NCBI GenBank assembly: GCA_036365515.1
Contig: CM070874.1
Span: 19,974,209-20,038,208, forward strand
Length of the DNA stretch: 64,000 bases
From: Torymus aiolomorphi
Lineage: Eukaryota > Arthropoda > Insecta > Hymenoptera > Torymidae
Direction: 5' to 3'
Below, piece by piece: positions 43,505-56,035 of the stretch. The notes under the pieces were generated by a model that was not told the DNA's origin, searched no databases, and was given only the letters and a program-made list of their open reading frames with translations. The translations under genes and the position numbers were made by a program. The first letter of the stretch is position 1; each line of letters starts with the position of its first letter.

Positions 43505-44787
43505 TTGGGACCTTGAATAAGTTCACGCTGTTTTTTTGTGAAAATTGATGCTTTATTTAAAGTATGTAGTAAAAAGCATGTCACTCAAAATATTGCCCAT
43601 CACTGGTCACTACTTTCTCCCATCTTTCTGGCAATTTACGGATGCCATCTCGGAAGACTGCTCGTCTTTTGAAGCTATCCAAGAATCGACCCATTTTTTG
43701 GCATCTTCGTAAGAATGGAAGTGCTGTTCAGCCAAGCCATGAGCCATCGACCGCAACAAGTAGTAGTCGGAAGGAGCAATGTCTGGGCTATAAAGCGGAT
43801 GAGGTAGGACATCCCATTGAAGCGCCTCCAAAGTTTCATTGACGACTTTTACAACATGTGGCCGAGCATTGTCATGTAACAAAATCACCTTGTCGTGTCT
43901 TTGCTCGTACAGCGGCCGTTTTTCCTTTAGGGCTCGGCTCAAACACATCAATTACAGTCGATAACGATTCCCGTGATAGTTTCGTTCGGTTTCAGCAGTT
44001 CATAATAAATTACACCCTGCTGTTCCCACCAAATGCAGAGGAGAAGCTTCGAACCATGGATATTTGGCTTTGCGGACGATGTTGATGCATGGCCGGGCTT
44101 ACCCTACGATTTTTCACGTTTAGGATTAACGTACTGTATCCACTTTTCATCGCCAGTCACAATACGATGCAAAAAACCTTTTCGTTTCTGCCGTTGAAGC
44201 AGCACTTCACACGTGAGAAAACGCCGTTCGACATCTCTCGACTTCAACTCATACGGCACCCAATGTCCTTGCTTCTGGATCATTCCTAACGTTTTCAAAC
44301 GTTTCGAAACTGTTGTCTCATCTACTCCTAATGATTTTGCAAGTTCAGCTGGTGTCTGACATGAGTCTTCATTTAGTAATTCCTCCAATGCTTCGTCTTC
44401 AAACATTTTAGTACACCAGCACGTTTTTTATCTCCAAGATCAAAATCGTTATTTTTGAAGCGTCGAAACCAGTCTCTGCATGTCGTTTCCGACAGAGCAT
44501 GGTCAACGTAAATTTCAACAAGAATCCTGTGCGCTTCAGCTGCAGATTTTTTTTTAATAAAATAGTGAAATAAAATTCCCCGCAAATACTCTTTACTTGG
44601 CACAAAACATCACATTTTTAGTAGTAAGAACAAAAACGCTGTTTACACTATGGCGAACTAACATACACTTAAGTTCAAGCTTACCGACAGTACTTCCTTA
44701 TAGATGCGTTAGCAACTGAAATTACATACACTTAGTCTTGGTAACGCCATCTGTTAGGAAACAGCGAGAACTTATTCAAGGACCCAA
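43505..44787 (-). mobile_element. Mariner element, full length (1283 bp), inactivated
   Basis: TA duplications at 43503-43504 and 44788-44789. TIRs of ~29 bp read TTGGGWCCTTGAATAAGTTC with two or three differences between ends. Length and layout are typical of mariner. Confidence 0.9.
43610..44605 (-). pseudogene. Mariner transposase (DD34D), inactivated
   Basis: Minus-strand pieces: N-terminal HTH with KKKSAAEAHRI and ALSETTCRDWFRRF (44373-44603), second HTH with DETTVSKRLKTLG and the first catalytic Asp in TGDEKWI (44104-44406), a middle segment (about 43950-44100) in another frame, and the core with HDNARPH and YSPDIAPSDYYL (43610-43951). From HDN to PSD are 34 residues between Asp, the mariner spacing. 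Frame changes lie near 44390, 44100 and 43950. All three catalytic Asp codons remain, so decay is by frameshift. Confidence 0.9.
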
Positions 44788-44789
44788 TA

Positions 44790-45915
44790 GGTATGATTTT
44801 TTTTTTAAATCATTTGTGAAAAATAAATAAAATAATTGATTGTAATATTATCGTCAAAACCTTTTAAAATTCCTAAATAACCTTTACTTCAAATTATATT
44901 TTCTTTGTGAAATTTCACACATAGGGTACTTGTCACTAGTGGTATGCCTGTTCGTATTTGTGTGTTCTTCCTGGAATTTCCGATGTAAGAAAAAGGTTCT
45001 AACCTTAAAAATAACAAATGGCTATTATAAAACAAAAGCAGGTATACAACACGCGCGCATCGACGCATAGCGCATAGTGCATGTCATTTAAATTTTCTAG
45101 TATACATAAATGCTTTCCTGAATAATTACGATCTTAAAAGAGGGCAAAATAGTTTTAACCTCAAATATCTCCGAAATTCATAAACGAATTTATGAATTTA
45201 TTGAAAAAGTAATCATGCGATCTTGATGAAAATTCGTACACATATTATCAATATCACATACAAAATTGTCTACAAATTTGAAGCTGATACATGCAGCCGT
45301 TCTCGAGAAATTACGATTTGAAAAAAAGGTTAAAAAAATTTGAACCTCAAATATTTCTGAAATTTCTGAACTAATCATTTTGCCCAAAGAACTCGACCGA
45401 GAGCAATCCAAAATCTACCTGTACAAGGAATTTTAAAGCGGTTAAGTCAATTTTACTCCCGTATTCGTTGGACATACAAAACTCATTTTATTCACATATT
45501 AATTTTTTTCTGAAAAACTAGTGGACGAAATGAATTCAAATTTTTACAGATTACAGGTATTTATATTCTGTATTATCATGATGTTTCTCAAGAAAATTGA
45601 CCGTTTAGTTTAGGAATTATAAGTTTTAAAAAAAAACACGTTTTTATTAATAACAAAAGAAGCGTGATAGCTAGATAATTTTTTTTTTTTTTTTAAATAT
45701 AGGTATTTTAATGCTCATTCGAATGCTATGCATTGGATTCAAATATCTTTATCTTATCATTAAGAAAAAGCAAAACTCTATTTTGAGAAAATCAAAATTT
45801 CGGAATAAAACCAAAACGCATCATCGAAACAAAAAACAAATTTTTGACCAGCCATCACACAAAAAAACAAAAACAATGAGCCCTGTCCGATCAAAATCGA
45901 TCGAGTAGAAGCTCA
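44790..45915. other. AT-rich stretch without a recognised gene
   Basis: Contains two related segments, AACCTCAAATATCTCCGAAAT near 45160 and AACCTCAAATATTTCTGAAAT near 45350, about 190 bp apart, hinting at an old tandem duplication. No coding frame is supported. Confidence 0.4.
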
Positions 45916-45919
45916 GATC

Positions 45920-46060
45920 CAGGCGAATACACACCCACACCCAAACACACGCGCGCACACACACACACACAAAAACACACACCCACATCCACACACACAA
46001 ACCCACACACACACACACCCACACACACACATCCACCCACACATCCACACACACCCACCC
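45920..46060 (+). repeat. (CA)/(CCA)-rich microsatellite at the satellite edge
   Basis: CACACA and ACACCCACAC words; directly precedes the 152-bp satellite array. Confidence 0.85.
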
Positions 46061-47799
46061 AAAAATTACAAACCAAATCGACACCCCGAAAAACCCCCAA
46101 ACAGCCGATTATATAGGCGTCGTGACCAAAAAAAAATTCTCACTCGGCGACGTCTAACATTTCCAAACTTTTTGAAGCTGGAATTACTTTTTGAGCATAA
46201 AAACTACCTGAAAAAAATTACGAACCAAATCAACTCCCAGGAAAACCACCAAACAAATAATTATATAGGGGTCGTGACGGAAAAAAAATTCTCACTCCGC
46301 GGCGTCTGGCATTTTCCAACTTTTTAATGCTGAAATTCTTTTATGAGCATACAAACTACCCGTAAAAAAATTACAAACCTAATCAACTCCCCGGAAAATC
46401 TCCAAACCGCTGATTATATAAGGGTCGTGACGGACTAAAAATTCTCTCTCAGCGGCATTTGGGATTTCCCAACTTTTAAAAAGCCGGAATTACTTTTTGA
46501 GCATAAAAACTCCATGTGAAAAAATTACGAACCAAATCAATTACCCGAAAAACCCCCAAACAGCCGATTATATAGGGGAAGTGAAGGAAAAAAAATTCTC
46601 ACTCCGCGGCGTCTGGCATTTCCAAACATTTTAAAGATGGAATTACTTTATGAGTATGCAAACTACCCGTAAAAAAATTACGAACCAAATCGATTGCCCG
46701 GAAAACCCCCAAACAACCGATTAAATAGGGGTCGTGACGGAAACAAGTTCTCACTCCGCGGCGTCTGGCATTTCCAAACTTTTTATTGCTGACATTCTTT
46801 TATGAGCATACAAACTACCCGTAAAAAAATTACAAACCAAATCGACACCCCGGAAACCCCCAAACCGCTGATTATATAGGGGTCGTAACGGAAAAAAATT
46901 CTTTTACCGCGGCGTTTGGCAATTCCAAACTTTTTATTGCTGGAATTATTATTTGACCATATAACTACCAGCAAAAAAATTACGAAATAAATCGAATCCC
47001 GGGAAAACCTCCAAGCAGCTGATTATATAGGCGACGTGACGGAAAAAAATTCTCTCTCAGCGGCGTTTGGCATTTCCAAACATTTTATTGCTGGAATTAT
47101 TATATGAGCATACAAATTACCTGTAAAAAATTTAGGAAACAGATCGATTGTCCGGAAAACCCCCCAACAGCCGATTATATAGCGGTAGTGACGGAAAAAC
47201 AACTCTCAGTTCGAGGCGTCTGACAATTCCAAACTTTTTAAAGCTGGAATTACTTTATGAGTATACAAACTACCCGTAAAAAAATTACGAACCAAATCGA
47301 TTGCCCGGAAAACCCCCAAACAACCGATTAAATAGGGGTCGTGACGGAAAAAAAGTTCTCACTCCACGGCGTCTGGCATTTCCAAACTTTTTAAAGCTAA
47401 AATTAGTTTTTGAGCATAAAAACTCGATGTAAAAAAATTACGAACCAAATCGACTCTCCGGGAAACCCACAAACAACAGAAAATCTCCAAGATTATATAG
47501 GGGTCGTAACGGAAAAAAATTATCTCTCAGCGGTGTTTGGCATTTCCAAACTTTTTATTGCTGGAATTACTATTTGACCATACAAACTACTCGTAAAACA
47601 ATTATAAACCAAATCGACTCCCCGCAAAACCCCCAAACCGCTGATTATATAGGGTTCGTGAAGGAAAACAAATTCTCACTCCGCGGCGTTTGCATATCCA
47701 AATATTCTAAAACTGGAATTACTTTCTGAGCATAAAAACTCCATGTAAAAAGCTTGCGAACCAAATCGTCTAACCAAAAAATCTCCAAACTGATGATTA
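46060..47799 (+). repeat. ~152-bp satellite array, left part (12 units)
   Basis: The landmark GATTATATAGGGGTCGTGAC recurs near 46107, 46259, 46412, 46566, 46719, 46870, 47020, 47173, 47326, 47491, 47643 and 47793 (interrupted). Spacing is 150-154 bp, with one 165-bp interval where CAACAGAAAATCTCC is duplicated. Units also share ACCAAATCGACTCCCCGGAA and GGCGTCTGGCATTTCCAAAC. Frames across it are repeat translations. Confidence 0.9.
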
Positions 47800-47801
47800 T
47801 A

Positions 47802-50800
47802 CACGGTGACCCATTTTAATCGTCTCACCCGGATTTCTCGGAACCTAAGCCAGATAGAGAAAAATGGTTCAGACAAAAGTTATAGGGGACAAAGGGGGCC
47901 ACATAATGGCGCTAACGTCTTTGACCTTGAAATTGACCTTTGAGGTTATTTCAAGGTCAAAGTGGTTTTTTCATATGGATTTGACCCCGAATTCGGAAAG
48001 GGCGGGAAATTTTACGTTCAAAATCATATTGAGAAATTTTTTCCAAGGTCATTTCAAGCTCAAATCTAGGTCAAACTCAAAAAAGTCCGTTTAAAATCGT
48101 TTTTCTCCATGAACCACAGGCTAAGATGGTTCAAATTGATCGTAGGCTTAATAGAGGAACCCACACACCCCAAACCCACACACCCAAAACTGGTACATCC
48201 TAGTAAACAAACTCAAACTCGCACATCCTAACCCCATACACTTCATGCCCTCACATGCTGAACTGTGACACCCCGGTCCCACAACCATACCCCACACCCC
48301 TATTCTCACACATGCCTACCCCACACATGCTAATCCCACACATTCTGAACCCTGAAAAATTTTTCTCAAGGGCAAAATGATTTTTTGACGGACACTTTGA
48401 GATCGTTGAAGCTTCTGTTATAAATGTATTAACCTTACTTTTTGCGCTACCCAGAAACAATGACGTGGACGTAGTAAGGATTGTTTCCTTTCGGGTAAGC
48501 ACCCGAATTTATTCTTAAGCTTAATTATAGTGAGTCCCCTTGCCTCTCACTGTTCGGGGTGCTTGACTAAAGTGAGTTCCCTTGCCTCTCACTGTTCGAG
48601 GTGTTTGATTATAGTGAGTCCCCTTGCCTCTCACTGTTCAGGGTGCTTGATTATAGTGAGTCCCCTCGCCCCTCACTAATGTAAATAAATTTTTATTTAA
48701 CCTCGAGGCAAGTGTTCGAAATTACGACCATTTGCTTCAAGGCACGTAGTCAGAAGCCTTTGAAAATGGCGAACTGTGTTCTGCAAAGTTTGTCTCGAAA
48801 TGGCAGAGCATGCTCAATGAATCCTATCTAATACTAAAGTATTTATTAAAAAATGCTGTTATTATGAGCGTGAAATGTGATGCTCCACTATCCTGCTAGA
48901 ACCTCAAAAATAAATTTAAAAGAACCATTGACGGAACCTATTTTCTTCGTAGATGTGTTTCTAATGATTACATTATCAAAATTAGTATTTCTGAAATTCG
49001 AACGCTACTAATTCACATTATTTACATAAAACAAAAAAATAAAAGGAAGTTTTAGTTTTATTTGCAATTAAAATAAGAAATAATGCTTTATTGAATTGAA
49101 TACCTTTAATGTTTTAACGATTATTTTACAGTTAGCTAATTAAAGTTACCGTAATTTTCCAACGTTTTTCCTTTTTAGGCGCGATCGTATACGGGCGAGC
49201 CTTATAATTATTAATATTTTTGATACCATTTTACTATTTAAATTTAATAGTAATTAATAGCTGGCTCTGAAATGGCTGACTATCCGCCCAATGAGATCGT
49301 TGATATGATTTTGGTTTTAGGAGCAAGCCAAAATAATTATCGTGTTGCCGCAAGACTTTATGCTGAACGCTATCCTGACAGACGACATCCTGACGATAGA
49401 ACTATCAGACGTTTAACTCAAAGAGCTCGTGGTGGACACATGGTTCGCCAACGTAGGCGCCATGAGTATGATGAAAATGATAATCGAGTTGTAACTATCC
49501 TTGTAATAATTCATCTTGACCCACACATTAGCGCTCGCCTAGTCGAAAGGGAAATTGGTATTCCAATAAATACTTTTTTTAAGAATTATGAAGGTGCTTC
49601 AACATCACGCGTATCATATTACTTTGGTTCAAGAGCTACAGTTTCAGCAGTTCCAACAGCGTATTGTGTTTTGCCAATGGGTTTATAAATGATAGAAAAT
49701 GATCCAGACTTTTTAACTTTCTTCTTTTTTCTGATGAAGCACAATTTCAATGTGATGGGGAACTGAATAGGCATAATTGCCATTATTGGTCTGATGTGAA
49801 TCCTCATTGGGTCAGAACTGTAAACCATCAAAGACGTTGGAGTATTATGGTATGGTGCGGGATTATCAATGGATATTTTATTGGCCCTTATTTTTTTGAA
49901 GCAAATGTAAATCAACATACCTAATTGACGCTAATAAGAGATGAACTACCTGGATTAATGGATGATCTTGATTTAGAAACGCGACGAAGAATGTGGCTCC
50001 AGCAGGACGGCACAGCACCACATTTCGCTCGAATTGTAAGGGCTTTTTTGAATGAGCACTATGGTAACAGATGGATTGGCCGAGAAGGTCCGGTTAACTG
50101 GCCTGCTTGCTCACCCGATCTTACATCACCAGATTTCTATTTATGGGGGTATTTAAAAAATGCTGTTTTTGAGCAACAACCCACTACAAGAGCAGATATG
50201 AAGGACAGGATTCGTCGAGCATGCGCTACCATACCCAGAAAAACTTTCCAGAACACAGTTCGCCATTTTGAAAGGTGTTTGACTATGTGCCTTGAAGCAA
50301 AAGGTCATCATTTCGAACACTTGCTTCGAGGTTAAATAAAAATTTATTTACATTAGTGAGAGGCGTGGGGACTCATTATAATCAAGCACCCCGAACAGTG
50401 AGAGGCAAGGGGACACACTATAATCAAGCACCTCGACCAGTGAGAGGCAAGGGGACTCACTTTAATTAAGCACCCCAAAGGAAACAATCCTTACTACGTC
50501 CACGTCGTTGTTTCTGGGTAGCGCAAAAAGTAAGGTTAATACATTTATAACAAAAGTTTCAACGATCTTAAAGTTTCCATTAAAAAATCATTTTGCCCTT
50601 GACAAAAATTTTTCAGGGTTCAGGATGTGTGGGTTTGGGGTGTATTGGATTAGCATGCGTGGGGTAGGGATGTGTGGGACTGGGGGGTGTGGAGTATGGT
50701 TGTGGGACCGGGGTGTAACAGTTCAGCATGTGAGGGCATGAAGTGTATGGGGTTAGGATGGGCGAGTATGAGTTTTGTTTACTAGGATGTGTAAGTTTTG

Positions 50801-51159
50801 GGTGTGTGGGTTCCTCTATTAAGCCTACGAACAATTTGAACCAGCTTAGCCTGTGGTTCATGGAAAAAACGATTTTAAACGGAATTTTCTGAGTTTGACC
50901 GAGATTTGACCTTGAAATGACCTTGGAGAAAAAACGTAAAATTTCCCGCTCTTTCCGAATCTAGGGTCAGAACTAGGTGTTTCAATATGAAAAAACCACT
51001 TTGACCTTGAAATAACCTCAAAAGTCAAGTTCAAGGTCAAAGACGATAGCCCCATTATGTGGCCCCCTTTGTCCCCTATAACTTTTGTCTGAACCATTTT
51101 TCTCTATCTGGCTTAGGTTCTGAGAAATCCGGGTGCGGTGATTGAAATAGGTCACCGTG
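47802..51159 (+). mobile_element. Long-TIR mariner/Tc1-superfamily element, copy B (3358 bp)
   Basis: Same CACGGTGACC ends as copy A, flanked by TA (47800-47801 and 51160-51161), inserted in a satellite unit; removing it joins GATTATA to TGCGACGGGACG, consistent with the satellite consensus. Contains the four left iterons (about 48528-48690), the antisense transposase end, the transposase pseudogene and three right iterons (about 50355-50470). Not interrupted by the solo LTR, so it serves as the empty-site reference for copy A. Confidence 0.85.
49272..50335 (+). pseudogene. Mariner/Tc1-superfamily transposase, copy B (inactivated)
   Basis: Same protein as copy A. Frame 1 runs MADYPPNEIV through the second HTH; an extra T in a T-run near 49575 shifts the frame. 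A further frame change lies near 49700, and a TAA at 49922-49924 precedes the C-terminal part 49925-50335, with QQDG, CSPDLTSPDFYLWG and a full C-terminus. Unlike copy A, the second catalytic Asp is kept. Spacing QQD to SPD-FYL is 41 residues between Asp. Confidence 0.85.
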
Positions 51160-51161
51160 TA

Positions 51162-52790
51162 TATGCGACGGGACGAAAAAAAATTCTCACTCCGCGGCGT
51201 CTGGCATTTAGAAGCTTTTCAAAGCTGAAATTACATTTTGACCATAAAATCTCCATGTAAAAAAATTACAAATAAAATCGACTACCCGGAAAACCTCCAA
51301 ACCGCCGATAATATAGTAGTCGTGACGGAAAAATATTCTCTTTCAGCGGCATTTGGTATTTCCAAACTTTTTATTGCTGGAATTATTTTATGAGAATACA
51401 AACTCTATGTAAAAAATTACGAACCAAATCGACTCCACGGAAATCCCCCAAACAGCTGATTATATAGGGGTCGTCACGGAAAAAATCTCTCTCAGCGGCA
51501 TTTGGCATTTCCAAACTTTTTAATGCTGGAATTATTTTATGAGCGTGCAAATTACCGGTAAAAAAATTACAAACCAAATCGACCGCCCGGAAAACCCCAA
51601 AACCGCAGATGATATAGGGGTCGCGACTGAAAAACAATTTTCTTTCAGCAGCATTTGGCATTACCAAACTTTTTATTGCTGAAATTATTTTATGAGCATA
51701 CAAACTACCCGTAAAAAAATTACAAACCAATTCGATTCACCGGAAAACCCCCAAACTGCGAATGATATAGGGGTCGTGACGGAATAAAAATTCTTTCTCC
51801 GCGGCGTTTGGCATTTCCAAACTTTTTATTGCTGAAATTATTTTATGAGTATAAAAACTCTATGCAAAATATTACAAACAAAATCGATTACACGGAGAAC
51901 CCCCAAACCGTTGATTGTATAGTGGTCGTGACGGGAAAATATTCTCTCTCAGCGGCGTTTGGTATTTCCTAACTTTTTATTGCTGGAATTATTTTATGAG
52001 CATACAAACTACCCGTAAAAAAATTACAAACATAAACGACTCACCGGAAAATCCCCAAACCGCTGATTACATAGTCGAGAAAAAAAAATTTCTCTCTCAG
52101 CGGCATTTGTCATTCCCAAACTTTTGAAAAGCTGGATTTATTTTTTCAGTATAAACACTCCCTGTAAAAAAATTACGAACCAAATCGACTCCCCAGAAAA
52201 CCCCCAAACCGCTAATTATATAGGAGTCGTGACGGAAAAAAATTCTCTCTCGGCGGCGTTTGGCATTTCCAAACTTTTTATTGCTGGAATTATTTTATGA
52301 GCATAGAAACAACCTGTAAACAAATTACGAACCAAATCGATTGCCCGGAACACCACCAAACAATCGATTATATAGAGATCATAGCGGAAAAAGAGTTCTC
52401 ACTCCGCGGCGTCTGGCATTTCCGAACTTTTTAAAGCTGAAATTACTTTTTAAGGATAAAAACTCCATGTAGAAAAATTACGAACCAAATCGACTCCTCT
52501 GAAAACACCCAAACCGCTGATTATATAGGGGTAGTGACGGAAAAAAATTCTCTTTCAGCGGCATTTGGCTTTTCCAAACTTTTGAAAAGTTGGAATTATT
52601 TTACGAGCATATAAAGTACACGTAAAAAATTACGAACGAAATCGACTCCCCGGAAAACCTCCAAACAGCCGATTATATAGGGGTCGTGACGGAAAAAAAA
52701 TTCTCACTCCGCGGCGTCTGGCATTTCCAAACTTTTTAAAGCGGGAAATACTTTCTGAGCATACAAACTATCCATAAAATAATGACGTCA
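51162..52790 (+). repeat. ~152-bp satellite array, right part (11 units)
   Basis: GATTATATAG-type landmarks near 51307, 51460, 51608, 51759, 51912, 52062, 52213, 52366, 52518 and 52671. Same unit and orientation as the left part. Confidence 0.9.
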
Positions 52791-52944
52791 TTTTTTATAT
52801 TATTCATTGGAAAAGGCAATCGGTATATTTATTAATACGAACAGGAACACACTTTCGATCGTTGCACAACTTGTTTAGCTTTTTGGTTTGCCAAAAACAT
52901 TAATTTGAGCCCTGGTAGGTCGGTGTGCTATGAAAATTTTTTAT

Positions 52945-53505
52945 CGTGGCTCTAGCGGTCTAGTAGACCTAATGATATGAACATTCTTTACAAAAATTCA
53001 TTTACACATTCCAATCTGAAACCTGATATGACAGAAAGCAGAGTTCTTAACATAACGGAAAATATTTTTGTTAGAGAATTTCTAATTTTGTAAAAGTATA
53101 TTTTGTCCATTAAAAAAAATTCAATAAGAAATACAAATCTTTTTTGTTATATGCATTTGTTTATACAATTCAGTGACAAATCTACAAACAGTTTCATATA
53201 ACATTGCAGGTGTGAAAATTTTTCAATTTTGATATCGTTGACTCGTCCTGAAATTTAAGAAGGAAGAAAATGAGGCGTTGCAGATTAAAATTGAATCAAA
53301 AACAAAAAAGATTTGTATTTCTTATTGAATTTTTTTTAATGGACAAAATATACTTTTGAAAAATTGGAAATTTTCTAACAAAAATATTTTCCGTTACGTT
53401 AAGAACTCTACTTCCTGTCATATCAGTTTTCATATTGGAATGTGTAAATGAATTTTTGACAAAAATGTTCATAGCTTTAGATCTACTAGACCGCTGCAGC
53501 CACCT
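52945..53505. mobile_element. ~560-bp foldback element
   Basis: Arms of ~210 bp: 52945-53150 pairs with 53295-53505. Outer word GCGGTCTAGTAGACCTAATG versus complement of GCGGTCTAGTAGATCTAAAG. The centre is AT-rich. A small frame at 53435 is part of the arm. Confidence 0.75.
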
Positions 53506-53678
53506 TAAGGAATTTTCCTATTGTAAAAGAAAGATTGCGATTATTATCGAATTGAAGCTTACAGGCCCAACTTCAGAGCATTATCAAAAAATTTCATTTG
53601 CTAATACAGTAGATGAGATCGGTTAGCGTGCAGGCGAGCGTAGCACCCTCTGCTTTGGAATCTAGTTGGGGTAAAAAG
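53506..53678. other. Unassigned spacer ending in GTAAAAAG
   Basis: 170 bp, ending in the 8-bp duplication of the adjacent hAT-type element. Nothing recognised. Confidence 0.4.
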
Positions 53679-54166
53679 TAGGGGTGCACGAGTACTCGGC
53701 CTGGCATGTTTGAATTGTATCGAGCTTTTTCTTCGAACTTGAATCGGGTACTCTATACTTTAAACTACTCGAATGAAGTCGAACTACTGAAATTAAGTAG
53801 TTCGATCTAGATAGAACCAGGTGGCTCTCTTAGAAACTTATAAAATGATATACTTAATTAGCTAAATGTAATTTATTTTTGGATTTATCTACTACTTAGC
53901 GATAACAATTATAATTATCCTAAGATTACTTATAATTATCTATAATTTTTTATTTATAATTGTTTTATAATTTATTCACTACTACACACTGGAAGTTCGA
54001 AGTGCCCTATCAATTCAAACTACTCGATCAAAGTTCGAACTAATAGAGCTATTTCTAACTACCCAATATATCAGATAAAAGATTTGATTCGATTTGAGTT
54101 CGTCGAGTCGTGTTTATAAACACAACGAGCAAATAGTTCGGATCTTCGAGTAGTCGTGCACCCCTA
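53679..54166. mobile_element. 488-bp hAT-type MITE with 8-bp target duplication
   Basis: The ends are TAGGGGTGCACGAGTACTCG and the complement of TAGGGGTGCACGACTACTCG. TSDs are GTAAAAAG (53671-53678) and GTAAAAAA (54167-54174), 7 of 8 matching. The 8-bp duplication and TAGGG-type ends are hAT features. The interior is rich in CGAACTA and TCGAA words and has no coding frame. Confidence 0.85.
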
Positions 54167-54174
54167 GTAAAAAA

Positions 54175-54639
54175 TTACTGACATTTGTCTATACGTATTG
54201 ATTAAATTTTCAGGGGAAAGACTAACACCCTTATCTATACCTATATCATTTCCAAAGATATTCCCTAAATATTAGTATTTGTTACTCATAAAGAAAATTA
54301 TTTTATAAACGTGAGTGTGCAGCGAACCTCCACAAGTTTTCTATTTAAAAAATTACTAATGCCAATGTGTATCTAAAGTATAATTTTTTTTCTGTCAACT
54401 GCTTTATATATAGAGATAAGAAAAACAAGTTTTACTAATTTGCTTACTGTTTATATTTGTGATAGAGTTATGCTTGGAAGAAGGAGTAATGAAGATATAA
54501 AACACACACGCTTTATTTAATAAAGAATATTTATTAACACGGTCGTTGAACTATCGCTCTTATAAAAGATACTAAAAGTATAAAAGGATTTAGAATAACA
54601 CAGGTGCTATTAGTAACAACTCTAAAGGAGCACTGACTG
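54175..54639. other. AT-rich stretch, no gene recognised
   Basis: Includes AATAAAG words near 54515 (both orientations). Nothing further is supported. Confidence 0.35.
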
Positions 54640-55494
54640 TCGCCGGCCGGCGGCAGGCGCCGCACAGTGGGGCCGCGAGCAAAAGAAAGCGCCGAAATTT
54701 GCGCTTGCCTCGAAAAATGCATAAAAAAAAAGTTTGAGGCACGAAAGTATTCGTTGTAACCTATATTTTAATAAACCGTTTCCCCCGGTATGATCGTAAT
54801 CGATATATATGTATATCAGGCGTATATTGAGCACACATACAGTAACCGTATTAAAATGACATTTTCGTGCAAAGCTTTTCATTACTCGATGTATCTACCA
54901 TAATAACAATATATTTAACACACACACACACACATATATATATATCATTAGATTATTATTAGACATACATATGAGTTATATCGGTTTGTGTATGTGTGTA
55001 TATATGCATATATATAAATATTATCTTATATCTTAAAAATTAATAAAATTAAATAAATGGATTTTGTGGTATGCGACACATACACGTATACATACACACA
55101 CGGACAAACACGCGCATACACACACACACACAACTATATATTACTTATTATTGATATAATATAATATGCATTATTTTTATTATACCACAGCTACATGTTC
55201 AATATTTAATAAATAGTGGATTTCATAATATGTAATATATCTGTGGTGCCAAGGAAGATGGGAATTAATCCACTCTTTATGAAAATCGAGTTAAAGTCAT
55301 TTTTCTTTTTTTTGAGGCTTAATACACCATATTTTGAAGTTTTTATTTGGTAAAAAGTTCATTATCCTGTAGTTACAACGTAATTGAAAAAGGACAACTA
55401 TAGTAGTTGCATTTAAGCTTTATCATTTAAATCGCCATATCTCTAAAACTTTTCCAAGTGATTTGTTCCCTTCTTCCTTAGCACCACAGATATA

Positions 55495-55530
<36 letters not shown>

Positions 55531-55711
55531 TGTGTGTGTACGCGCGTGTTTGTCCTTGTGTGTATGTATACGTGTATGTGTCGCATACCACAAAATCCAT
55601 TTTTTAAATTTTGTTCATTTTTAAGATATAAGATAATATTTATATATATGCATATATACACACATACACGAACCGATATAACTCATATGTATGTCTAATA
55701 ATAATCTAATG

Positions 55712-55775
<64 letters not shown>

Positions 55776-56035
55776 AATATTTTTATTATGGTAGATACAT
55801 CGAGTAATGAAAAGCTTTGCACGAAAATGTCATTTTAATGCGGTTACTGTATGTATGCTCAATATATGCCTGATATACATATACATATCGATTACGATCA
55901 TACCAGGGGAAACGGTTTAATAAAATATAGGTTACAACGAATACTTTCGTGCCTCAAACTTTTTTTTATGCATTTTTCGAGGCAAGCGCGAATTTCGGCG
56001 CTTTTTTTTGCTCGTGGCCCCACTGTGCGCCGCTC
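54640..56035. mobile_element. 1.4-kb foldback element with ~475-bp arms
   Basis: Arms 54640-55115 and 55553-56035 pair across GC-rich ends (GCACAGTGGGGCC / GGCCCCACTGTGCGCC), ATGCATAAAAAAAAGTTTG, (CA)n/(TG)n tracts and TATGCGACACATACACG. The arms have drifted mainly in microsatellite lengths. The central loop (55116-55552) contains another inverted pair. Confidence 0.8.
55230..55495. mobile_element. ~265-bp element nested in the foldback loop
   Basis: Short inverted ends: ATATCTGTGGTGCCAAGGAA versus complement of TTCCTTAGCACCACAGATAT. Non-coding; target TA likely. Confidence 0.6.

Noticed and set aside
46783..52127. Short frames with VCNF, IWFVIF and similar repeated peptides
   Set aside because: They are translations of the 152-bp satellite.
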